This document shows, piece by piece, positions 23,156 to 35,100 of a DNA stretch of 64,000 nt (its first letter is position 1; each line of letters opens with the position of its first letter). The notes below the pieces were generated by a model. The model was not told where the DNA came from. It worked only from the letters and a program-made list of their open reading frames with translations, and searched no databases. The stretch comes from Protula sp. h YS-2021 (Eukaryota; Annelida; Polychaeta; Sabellida; Serpulidae): NCBI GenBank assembly GCA_949752745.1, contig OX457033.1:14304156-14368155 (forward strand), read 5' to 3'. The position numbers and the translations under genes are program-made.

Positions 23156-23459
23156 TTCACCGGTCAAGAAAAAAGTTTTTGTCAGTTACAAGAAAAATTC
23201 TATTTGGTCTTAATTAATTTGGGGCTGCTCATTTCATATCTGTAGCTCAAATTGCTCAGGTTTTTGAGTAATGTCATACCTTTTAATCGCCCGACTGACA
23301 ATTTTTGTTTTTTTTTACACTATTCAGCTCATGACCTTCGCAACTTAACTGCTACAAATTATATTCTAACTGTACCCTGAGTTAAATACAACATGTCTAT
23401 GATATAACCAGACAATTTAGAAGTAGGTTGAGGACTTACTCTTGTGCCTATACGTTGTT

Positions 23460-24720
23460 TCAGTGTCCCTTTGGAAGAACCAAGAGTAGTCTGCCATTAT
23501 GTTTTAATTGAAGCGCCAATGGTAATGTGTTTCCATAGCGGATATGTCCTGGTAGAAAAGCTGACCATGCTCATCGCCTACCGAGGTTTGGCGGAAAAGT
23601 CAACATGACTGTGCAAAAAATGCATTCAGAACCCCATAATCTGGTACATGTTGTTAACCAGTTCAACATAGTTCTCTGCTCTAAAATTACTCAGAAAGTT
23701 CTGAAGCACTTATACAAATGCTTGCCATGCTGAAAGCTCACTTGGGCTTAAATGTGTCTTGCATTCCTCGTCGGGAATTAGCTCCCGTGTTTCGAACCCA
23801 ATAAATACAACTGCTTTAAACTTTGCATCGAATTTTACCCTGAATTTATGTTTAAGGTACTTAAAAGTACTGCCATCGTGCTTCATTGCTTTAGCGTAGT
23901 TTTTAATAAGAAACAGTCTTATGTGGAGTGAAGGTAGAAACAACTTTTGTGGGCTAACAAGTGGTCTGTGTTTGATATTGAATCGCCTTATTAAACGTTC
24001 TTCTCATTTGGACCAGTCTTTCACAGCATAGTGATTGCTATCATCACAGCTGTTCCAAAGACACAAAAAACACATGTGCTTTGTGTAACCGTGTTGTAGC
24101 CCAAGCAACAAAGCAATGGCCTTCAGGTCGTAGCATCTATCCCACTTGTGTCTGGAATAATTTATTACATTTAAAAGTAATTAGTGGACTCTTAAGTCTC
24201 TTGTGTTCTGGCTGCGTACGCCTATGGCACAGATGGTTTTCGTTACCCATTATGTAACAATGCGGCTTTCAAACTGTGTTTTCCGGAGTTAACAAATAAA
24301 CGCTACTCTTCTCATAATGTACAGAATACAGTTTACGTAACAGGCCACCAGTATTGAAACAGTAACATACATTCTTGTTTTCTTTAAAGATGACAGCCAA
24401 ACTTGGGTGGCGATCACGAAAGTATGTCACTTTAGTGCCTGGTTGCAACAAGTTCCATTCTCTTAGCCTTGAGGATAAAAGTGTGGACTTATCTTTTGAC
24501 AATTTGAGATCGCGGACCAGATTATTTAAACCTGTTTGATTAAGCAAGTGAGGCCCTTCGGGTTGGGGCTTGGGCTCATAGGACACATCCATGTCGGTGG
24601 CCCCCAGGTTTTCTTCAAATGAACTGCTTTCGATATCAGCCACAGGCTATGGTTTGGGCACGGGTATTTCTTCACTGTAGCGAGGGGGCAGGCTTTAAAG
24701 CGGAAGGACAGTCTGTGCAT
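23460..24720 (-). pseudogene. decayed ORF of a dispersed family common in invertebrate genomes
   Basis: Read on the minus strand, pieces in several frames line up in order: LLNQTGLNNLVRDLKLSKDK and LLSSRLREWNLLQPGTKVTY near 24,540-24,410, then LGLQHGYTKHMCFLCLWNSC near 24,110, PLVSPQKLFLPSLHIRLFLI near 23,950, SPSELSAWQAF near 23,715 and NFLSNFRAENYVELVNNMYQ near 23,680. I recall this arrangement from many uncharacterised, repetitive proteins in arthropod and other invertebrate genomes. The function is unknown and a mobile-element origin is likely. Stops and frame changes make it a pseudogene. It lies within the 23,156-24,830 insertion of unit 2. Confidence 0.55.
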
Positions 24721-26499
24721 ACTATTTTTGATCTATTTTTGTAGTAAAACCCTATATTTTAGTCATATAAAAGTTGCACTCATATTCTTGATTTGTGATA
24801 TATTATAGGTTAGCGCCAAACTTCAATTGAGTTGCAATTAGAGCTGGGTATTAGGTTATTAATATGCTGGCTTATTATTTTCATATTTAGGTAATTAATA
24901 ATGACTTATTATCGAATTCCCATAGCCTTTTCTCTTTGATTGTTATTTATTTATTTATTTATTTTAATTTTTTTAATTTAGAGTTTAGAATAGTGTCCAC
25001 AGGCATAACGCACAGGGACAAGACGCCCACAGACAGAGCCGTTTTCTGTCATTTTTAAATATTTTTATAGCGCTTACATCGTTTAGTTTATTTATTGCTT
25101 ATTCTTGAAAAAACTGCAAAGCTTTCCCACATTTTCAAAAAAAATCAAAGAAAACTAAGCAGATTGGAATTCACTTCGATTCCGCCCAATAAATCCTTAA
25201 ATCTGTAAAAAGATGACAATTCAAAGACAATTCAGTGTCTTAAATCGCTGCTAGGTTTAGTCGCGTTGTTTTTAAATCAGTATTTTTTCTTTAAATATTT
25301 AGATTTTGGAAGATTAATGTAAGCATTGCTCATATTCTGCCCCGAGTTTTATTATAGAATTATCGTCTACTGATGTGTTACGTCTATGTCCTGATCCCTT
25401 ACGTTCTGTAAGAGCACCTTCTGTTTTGGACGTCTTCTATGGGGAGCACAGGAAATGTAAGAGAAACCTGCTAAATATATTACTATGATTGCCATTATCA
25501 TTATTATTACACTTGGGGATTTGCCAAAATCCCTTAGTATATTGAATTTGTACGAAAAGTTTAGCCGCACCTATGGCATGTTTTTTTCTGTTTTTTTTTT
25601 TTATAGTTTTTCCATTGGACTAGTCAGAGGTAGTTAGGACTAGAAAGATGAAATTTGCATATAATAAATTTCAGTATGTCTAGTTGATCCTCCTATTTTT
25701 TACATTCGCTTAAATTTTCAATTAAAAAAAAAATTTGCGAAACAGGTGGCAAGAAGCTGAGAGCAGTTGTTTAAACTGTCATGATATCAGCCTCGGCATA
25801 TTGATCGTCCAACTCTAAATAAAATTCATTCTAGCATGCTGTGTAAGTTTAAGTTCGCTGCAGGGTTTGGGTTTTAACACTTAACAAGTCGTTAAATTGG
25901 TCAAGGCTTATATGAATTTGTGCGGGCAGCCGCTGGTACTTTTTTTATTCTTGATTGTGAAATCCATTATCGTGTCTCAGCTTCTTCTCTGACACTACAG
26001 GCCCTAGGATCACAAACTTTATACTTATTTAGAACTTGATCTGAGAGTGTGCATCCCGCCTTTTTTCGTCTACGATTTCGTTTTCATGCTTAAAACGCCA
26101 TGCGAACACAGCTGATTTTAGAATAAATAACAAGATTTTAGAATAAATAACAGCGCAGTTAAAAGCAAAGTAACGCTTGAGCGAAACAACACAGCTTATC
26201 GGCGTTACGCGAGCTCTGGCCGCTCAATCCATAAAATCGTTGAGTCAACAGAACCAAGCAGATTTACACGGTTTCTAAACGGAATTCCAGCTGTGATGTT
26301 TGTTAATATATCAATGGCATGACAATTTCATAGAAAAAACTTGTCCAAATAAAACAATTGACATACTCATAAGTCCAAAATATTAATATTATTTGAGAAC
26401 GCGTCCAGGTGGTTTTCGCGGGAGGGGGGGGGGGGGGGGCTCTAGAGTCACTGAGGAGCGCATGCCAAAATGAGTTTTGCTTTTTAACTTTTAATGTTT

Positions 26500-26937
26500 G
26501 TCTAGTCCCAATTGCTAAAGGGTGATGAAATTTGGTTCACTGATAGAGTGTGATTAGAGGCCGTGAAAGTCGCATTTTTTAATGACCTTAGAAAACGTTT
26601 AACATCTTCGGCCATGGTCAATGTCAAAAACCGGAAGTGAGCCACTATCTCGAAAAAGGTTAGAGAAAGAGCGAATTTGAGCTTATTTTCGATCCTGTAG
26701 GTCTAAAAGACCATAGGTAAGAGGTACCTCGGTGACCTTGAAATCCTCGGCCATGGTCAAAGTCAAGTCAAGGAAGTTGACCATTATCTCAAAAACGGTT
26801 AGAAATAGAGCCATTTTGAACATATTTTTTACCTTTTCAGCCTAAAAGACAATATGTAAGAGGTTAAGAGTTTAAAATCTTATTTTTTGTCACCCCAAGT
26901 ATAATTTTCGCTACCCTTTAGCGAAAACGGTCTAGTT
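26500..26937. mobile_element. second member of the TCAAGGTCA-rich repeat family
   Basis: It shares GTCAAAAACCGGAAG, ACTATCTCGAAAA, GAGCTTATTTTCGATCC and the terminal TAGCGAAAACGGTCTAGT with the insertion at 13,497-14,370, and is more diverged. Confidence 0.7.
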
Positions 26938-27030
26938 ACTATTTTTATTATTACGGTTATTGTTATTATTATTGCTATAATTATTATTATTATTATCATT
27001 ATTATTGTTATTTTTATTATTATTATTAAA
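26938..27030. repeat. (ATT)n microsatellite, interrupted
   Basis: Imperfect att/gtt/gct triplets directly after the TCAAGGTCA-family terminus. Confidence 0.9.
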
Positions 27031-27529
27031 GACAACACTGTATCAACAGCTACAGCTGTTAAAGGCTAAAACTGACATTTAGTTTACAATGTCATAATTC
27101 ACTTTTAAAAGGTAAACATTTATTCCAGATCTTAAAAGTTTTTACGGATATCAAGAACTGAAAACATTATTTGATATTTGCGATAATATATCACCCAACA
27201 CAATTATCTACTATATACAAGAAAAGGTTCAATAAAAACCTTAAAAATATATAAATAGGACTCTTGAAAATAGTTTTAATCATTAACTTCTGTTTTAGAT
27301 ATAAATATGCAACTATTTCAGAAATAAAAAAAAATGTTTAGATAGCAAGAAAAATATTTCGATATCAAGAAACGTAATTCAAAGCGTAGAATTTAAATAT
27401 ATCTAAAAGTAAAAACCATTCCATAATTTAAGATATTCTAAATTTCATTTCAGATATATAAAATTTTAGTTTTATTATCCATTCAATTCTTGGATATCTC
27501 AAACTCAAACCCGACCAAATCGCATGGTT

Positions 27530-30500
27530 GTGATAGGTCACGAGTACAGATCAAAGACCTATCATTTGACACAATATTAAATGGACGTTGCATTGCATAA
27601 ACCTTGTTTGGATGCTGCTTTTGGTCACAATCAAACACCCACTTTCTTCGAGGGTTTTGGTGCACAATGGGCATTCATACTCAAGCAATGCAGACACCCT
27701 TTGACATTGATGGAATTTCCTTTCTTAATGAGCCCGACGATATAAGAGAGGTGGGTTTAGATCAACAACACTAAACCAATACACACACTTTATAAATAGT
27801 TAAATAGTTAAATAAACTTTAGATTAATTATCGTACCCATCTCATTTAGATGAATTGTCGCTAGACGAATTGTTTCTAGATGAACAGCAATGAAAGACCA
27901 ATGCAGTATTATGTCAGGTGTGATATCCAGACATATAGTTGAAAGACTGAAAGTCATAAAATACTACTTAATCTCTAAAAGCTATATTTAAAATATCAAA
28001 AATATATATTGACATATCTAATATTGATTACAAACCCCTAATATTGATTACAAACCCCAAGTTGAAGTATCGGAGAATCCTTGAAGGTCTGACACTGTAC
28101 TGTGTGGACGGAAGCTCTACAATACGTCTGGTGACAATTTTTGCATAGAAACGATTGGTCTGAAGTGCAGAATTCGGCAATTCATCCTTTTCGAATTTTG
28201 AAAAAAAAAATTATTCCTGAGTTCCTGCAATTGGTATCAATGAAAAGGTTTTCAGTGAAGAGATACTTCGGCCTTTTCTCAACTCTAATCAATGCATGAC
28301 TGTAAAAGAATGGATGCGTCGGAGTTCAATATATTCATGACAGGCTAAGGTTTAAAGAAAGGGATACTCCATCACTGTCATATGATACCAAAATCCCACA
28401 GACCATCAGCTTTTAATCTATTTGAAGTAAAGGGATTTAATGAAGTATCATCTCATGAGGTGCACTGCTCGGCCATGAGTTCAACCCATGATGCTTCCCT
28501 GCACCCAAATGTATAGAAAAGATGGGAGATATTTCCCAAGGTCAAACCCATCCACCACCTTCCAAAAGATATATATTCATGCAATTTTGTTGTTCAGTCA
28601 CATTGTTGCACGTTCGATTTCCGTCGATTTGACGCCAGGGATATTGTGACTTGTAGAATTGTCATCAAACTATTGTCGCCTAGCTTGGCGAATTGTTGTC
28701 AGGCCGTATTGTCGTGAATTCTCTTTGAAAACATTTATAAATTTACGAAAATCGACCGGATTAGGTATTTGGCTCTGTTTGAGTTGTTGCTCACCTGTGA
28801 ACAAAAGTACGTCTCAAATATAATGATTGCAACCTTCGTGTTGGGTTAAAAGAATGCCAAGAAAATGCAAGCAGGAGATACTGCGTCGTTTGTTGTTTTA
28901 TGGACTTTGATAAATATTCCTCAGTCACTTTTGAGACAATATTTAGTACTCATTAGTGATTTCCATTGGATTTAAGTTAAAACAATTTATAAAATTGCAA
29001 TTTATTTATTCTATGAGTAGTCTTGAGTTTTTAATATCTTACATACCGCTCTGATTATCTTTTAAATAGTTGATGGAATCGACTTATTAAGAATTAAAAT
29101 TGAATATTGTGATATTCACAAAAGACGTCTGTTATATAAAACTGCAGTCCTGTATTACAATTATTTTCTTTTAGTATTATTTCGTCATTATACTTGTTTT
29201 ACTATTTGATTTGTTTTATTTTTTATATCACTTACAAACATTCATTACACATACAAACAACAAACTATGAATGATCGGTCCAGATATGTTATAGCATCTT
29301 CATTGACATTCGTGCTATAGGCTTTGCTTGTCAAAGCTCTAATTAAGTATCATGCGTTTAGAAATGAGTTGCTACATGATCTGATAAGAAACAACAGTTT
29401 CTAGGTTATTTTATTCAGACCTTGCATAGCGCATTTTCTAAGTTACTTGCTTGAATAACAGCTATATTATATCAGTATATTTTTGCAATTTACATAAAGA
29501 AATAAGGACATGCTTGTTTCATTTTCTGCTAAACAACATCACACACTGCAGTCTGCTTTATTCATATTAATAGAAAGAAAAAGAAAAAGTATCAATATTT
29601 TTTCCTGTCCAAATATTATTTTTGTGTTGCCTTTACCCCTGTGTGCATTCTATTACAATAAAGAAATATACTTCTTTAATTATCTGTTTTGATCTGTTTT
29701 ATCAGGCACTGAGGACAATAATTATTGCTACACATGAATGTTTTAAAAGTTGTGCTGTTATTGTTTGGGACAATGCTGTTGTTGGCGATAATGGCGAATG
29801 CTAAATATTGATTGTTAGCCACCTAATATACTGAAATCCGGGACGTGAAACCGCTACTGGGAATCCAGCGAAGTTGTTCAATGCCCAAGTAGATCTTATT
29901 TCTGGATGTCTTTCTTTCCATTAATGACAACAAGAACACGATAATTGCACGTGAGTATATTGGTAAAGTAATCGAATTCGTTGTTAAAAAGCAGCTGACC
30001 GCCATCTGTTATGTATAAACACAGAGCGGACGGATACTTTAAAATGCGGTTCAGTTTCAATGAGTATTATTTCCGCGGAATCCCGTGGATCGGCGGCGTA
30101 AAAGGGTATTATACACAACAGACCGATTGCTGAAAGTATGACAACACATTACAGGCCCAAAGAGTAGTAGTTTGTACTGATCCAAGTATATACAGTCCTT
30201 GTAATATTTCATTCAAATAAAAAATTGAAAAAATGTTAAAACAAAATTGCTGATTTTTAAGTTTGTGATGCCACAAACAAAATGGAAAATTTAATACGTA
30301 TATGCGAGGATCTATATAGGTGTGATGGTAGCTATGACAACGCATGATCTAATGCTAGTTTTCTCCTTAACACATTACTAAGAAACAAACTAATGTAACA
30401 AAAACTTAGCGACAATTAATTTAATGGTGCAAGTGATTACCCAGTACTCGCTATGCTTCTATTTCTGTCAGCATAAAGAGAACTGTTACGTGACCATTCC

Positions 30501-30905
30501 ATCTCTCGTCGCTTGATTCTATAAGAATGGAGCTCTCGACAATTAGCCTATAAAAAGTCGAAAACCTCGTCTACCTTAAGAACTCTGTGGCTGCATCAAC
30601 AGACATTCATTCTTTATAAATCTAACCGGAAGCCAGTTATCTTGCACCTGGCCAATATAGTGAGGATTCCCCATTGTCTATATTTATAAATATCATCATA
30701 TAATTTGGTTGTACAAAATAAAATTATATATTTCACAATTTTAAGCATTATTTGTTTGAAAAATGGTCCAAAAAACATCCTCATCCATGTTAAACAAGTT
30801 CTTTGGTTCACATGCAACAGCAACTGTTATAATTTTTCTTTCCCATTTTCGACAAAAAGCAACATCTTTTTGTCTCCTACACAACATAATGACTGGATTC
30901 TAATC
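27530..30905. other. unit 2 copy of the sulfotransferase 3' flank; no gene seen
   Basis: Non-coding. It matches 16,985-20,540 in order. A unit-2-specific stretch (about 29,600-30,130) holds a short minus-strand frame with no recognised domain. Confidence 0.5.
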
Positions 30906-31980
30906 TTATACCGTTAACGAAGGTTATTTAAGCATTGATTGGATGCTTTAAAATCATCAAGACCCTATTGTTTCCACAGGCATTTGCTTTTCCCTGTAGA
31001 ACAGGTCTCGCAACGACACAAGTCAACATCAACCGTTAAAGTAAGCTCCTCATTATTGCTTTATTACCGTACCGTTATTGTTCTTACAATAGAGTGGTAC
31101 GGTAGTGTTTTTTTTAAACGATGAGGTTGTTACATAATGTATGTATGTTGCTGGAACAACAAAACAAATGCAGACAGAAACGTGTTCAGATACACAAATG
31201 CCAGGGTCGTATCTAAACTGCCTCGTATGTTAGGAATCCTTATACCGTACTTCTTGTATTTGGTGTCATCCTACCAGTTGTCCAGAATAATGATGGGTCC
31301 TTTATTACTGGACCGGAAAATCTGAATTGTTTTAAACCGAATTTTTAATTTAACCCGATGGGTTAGAATCATAACAGCTCAATTGTTCCCTACAGACAAG
31401 CATGATTGCTATGGAACTGCCATAAGAACTGAGTGTTTTATCTAGTGTTCTACTCTTGGTTTTCTATTAATTGCTTAAGCCACTGCTAGTAAAAAATATA
31501 CCGCATGTTATACCGCAATATTTCAGACGAGTAGGGGTTTGCATTGGGTTAGGCGCATTTCGTTTTTCGCACCGGATAAAGAGAGCAGTGAAAAAAAACA
31601 TGTACTGCATTGCAACTGGAAAGGACTCTATGACAGCTCGACTTGAGTGAGCTTTTCTAGACACGATATGTTTCATATAATATTTATTCCTATTATTTTT
31701 GGTTTTTAGTGACTATCAAACAAAGGCTTTCATTCCGAGAGTGACGGATGGAAAATGCCTTATTCTAATATAAGCAAACTCAACGGCATAACAAAGCGAA
31801 CGCTGTTGAATAAGTTATGAGCCAAGTAGAGGAGGCTCCGTGGTTGTTTTTAATCACACATAGTCAAATTAACACATGTCGAAGCATATGGATAAAACAA
31901 TTAATGACCACTGTAACATTTTATTGTAGATATTTAGTAAAACCAGTAGGAAACGTGAGGAAAACAGTGATGATCGAATT
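30906..31980 (+). other. upstream region of the glutamate receptor gene
   Basis: About 1.1 kb between the end of the duplication and the receptor ATG at 31,981. It probably holds the promoter and 5' UTR. I see no clear TATA box or initiator that I would defend, and no coding sequence. Confidence 0.35.
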
Positions 31981-32062
31981 ATGACAGGTGGCGCTCTGCT
32001 GCCATCGTTACTTGGGGTGTACACATTGATGCTTACATCACGTGGTGCAGATTACTACGTAG
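31981..32062 (+). CDS. glutamate receptor exon 1 (signal peptide)
   Basis: ATG at 31,981, donor gtag|gtgagt, phase 1. It encodes MTGGALLPSLLGVYTLMLTS, a plausible signal peptide, cleaved perhaps near SRGA. Linked to exon 2 by phase only, across a 6.1 kb intron, so it is the least certain exon. Confidence 0.55.
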
Positions 32063-32088
32063 GTGAGTACTTTCCTTACATATTTTTC

Positions 32089-32145
<57 letters not shown>

Positions 32146-35100
32146 GATACCGATTCTATATTTGTTTCAAAAAGAAGCGATGACTAAAGTGACCCTGCAA
32201 TTGTTTATTTTTTATTATTTGTTTATAATTCTTCGTGCATTTTTTATTATTTATTTATAATTTTTCGTGCACGTAATCTGCACCACGTCCAGAAAAAATT
32301 AACACTAAAGGTTCATATTAGATAAAAATTAAGATACAGAACCGATAACATAGGGACAAAAACTGAGCACCTATTCTCACGTGAAAACCAGGCCTTTTTG
32401 AGGATCGTGCCTTTAGTTTGAAAATATCGTTTAATGCTGCATCTTTTTTTATTAAAGATTCAAGAAACAAAAATGAAAAGAACTCGATGACAGAATATAC
32501 ATATATATATTTATATATGAAATTATAATTAAAGATATCGATAAATCAATGTAGATGTCATTAATTTAATTTTTCCTATCAATAATTGAATAATAGCACA
32601 ATTTAGAGTTCAAGAATTGCTTGTTTTTTGTGCGGTAAAAATTAAAAGAAAGATCTTGTATACAGTCATCATTTTATTCACAGATGTTTCCTTCTGAATT
32701 TTATGTATAAAAATAGATAGATAGATAGATAGATTTATTTATTCATCATGTATATGTACAAATTGGTACAAGTAACACTGCAAGATTACGATAATGACAG
32801 CATGAAGAAAAGGTGAATCGAAAAAGTTTTTAAAAAAACTTGTAGACCTGATCCACCTGCTTTACTTACATTAAGTCACAACAACAGAGTATCTAAGTTA
32901 TACCAATAGGCTAGTCAATGTTTACAAACAGTCGAAACAAATAAGAAAAGAAAGTGATTTAGGACACACTGTTTCAGAATGAACCAAGATTTATAAATTC
33001 AGATATTTATCAAACACGAATTGTTTGTATTTCATTTTAAAAGAATATAAATTAGAAGCATTTCTGATGTGATCAGGAATTCCTTTGAACAATTTTACAC
33101 CATAGATACTTATGCATCTAGATTTTATTTTTGTACGTGCATATTGTGTTTTGAACTGATTTTTCCACGAGTATCGTATTTGAAACTTTTGCTATGAAAA
33201 CATACTTGGACATTTGAAGGAAGAGCGGATTTGTAGGCTTTATACATTATAATTAATACTTTTAAATCTACCAAATCATAAAATTTGATCATTCGTAACT
33301 TGTAGAACAGCTCGTTTGTATGGGCATATTTACTAGTTTTACAGACTATTCTGACTACTTTCTTTTGCAATTTGACAATTGAATTCGTAATACATTTACT
33401 TGCAACTCCCCAAATTTCGCTATAGTATGTGATATAAGGCAAGAAAAGAGTACAATATAAGGGACGAAGAGCACTTACGTTTAAACAATAACTGGCCTTG
33501 TAAATTATGGAACAACATTTAGATAAATTCTGACTGACAAATGATACATGATCTCTCCACGTAAGTTTACTATCAATTAATACTCCGAGAAATTTTGTTA
33601 CATATACTCGTTCAATACGGCAACCGCTAATCTCAGGACTTATTGTAACACTTGCACTAGTATTTGAAAAGATCATATAATTGGTCTTTTTGACATTAAG
33701 TGACAGTTTGTTAACTTTAAACCAAATATTTTATTTTTCAAGTTCACCATTTATTTTGCTACACAAAACAGCAGTATCACGACCAGAGAAAAACAAATTT
33801 GTATCGTCTGCAAACAAAATAAACATTAACATTTTTGAAAAATTACATATGTCATTTATATACAATATAAATAAAAGAGGACCCAATATAGAGCCCTGAG
33901 GTACTCCACATTTGACCATCAGTTTTTCAGATTCTGTGTCTTTGAATTTTACATATTGAAGACGATTATACAAGTAACTGCTTATCCAATTTAATGCTAC
34001 ACCCCTAATACCATAATGTTCAAGTTTTTTTAACAATAGTTTGTGATTGATCGTGTCGAACGCTTTTTTTAGGTCGATGAAAACACCAACAGTTGACAGT
34101 CTGTTATCTAAAGAATTTGTAATTTTTTCTAGCAATTCGACTAAGGCAATTGAGGTAGCTCTGTTATTTCTAAAACCGTACTGACATTCTGACAATAAAT
34201 TATTTTCATTTGCAAATTTGTTTAATCTGACATAAAATAATTTTTCAAGGACCTTAGAAAATTGGGGCAAAAGTGATACAGGCCGGTAATTATTAAAGGA
34301 TTCCTTGTCACCAGACTTAAACAAAGGTACTACTTTAGCAATTTTCATTTGCTCTGGAAACAGCCCACTAGTAAACGAAAGATTACAAATATATACAAAA
34401 GGTTTTGCAATAAACCCCATAATCTGCTTAATTATCGTCATATCTAAGTTTTCACAATCCATAGACGTTTTGTTCTGAAATTTATCAACTATACTAATTA
34501 CTTCAGACTCAACGACCGCTGATGTAAACATAGAATTAATATTAGAAGATTTCAGGAAATCATAAATGCATTTTTCAGGCACAGATTCAATATTGTTAGC
34601 TAAATTAGGTCCAACATCAACAAAGAAAGAATTAAAATTGTTAGCAACTTCTTTCCGATCTGCTACTTTACAGCCCTTGGCGTCTACAAATTTATCTGGT
34701 AAGGAAGAACCTGATTTTCTCTTATTAATTGCTTCGTTTAAAATACGCCACGTTTGTTTAATATTGAAGATGTTTTTTTTCCAAAGTATGACTGTAGTAC
34801 AGCTTCTCGGCAAAACGTTTAATACAAGTTAGTTTATTCCTGTAAGTTTTATATTTACGTTCATTGTCTACAGTTTTGTTTTGTACAAAGCGCATATGTA
34901 GTTTCTCTTTTCTACGTATACATTTTTTTAAACCCTTTGTTATCCACGGCTTATGAGGCCTCTTATTATTTATACAAACTTTTTTCAAAGGACAATTCTT
35001 ATCATATAAACGTTTAATCTCGGCAATAAAAAAATTGTATGCTTCGTTAACATCATATGTCCTATATAAAGAAGACCAGTCATTGCAATTTAATTCATAC

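Larger units (their letters stand above)
25460..27480. mobile_element. composite insertion in unit 2
   Basis: Unit 1 is continuous across the equivalent point (about 16,980). The insert includes a poly-G run (26,422-26,439), a TCAAGGTCA-family member (about 26,500-26,937) ending TAGCGAAAACGGTCTAGT, an (ATT)n tract and A-rich sequence with many GATATCAA words. Probably several nested insertions. No intact gene. Confidence 0.55.
20560..30905 (+). repeat. segmental duplication unit 2
   Basis: Head-to-tail copy of unit 1, from the start of the sulfotransferase gene to about 30,905. It is longer than unit 1 because of insertions at about 23,156-24,830, 25,460-27,480 and 29,600-30,130. It lacks the intron insertion and the two flank insertions of unit 1. 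Confidence 0.85.
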
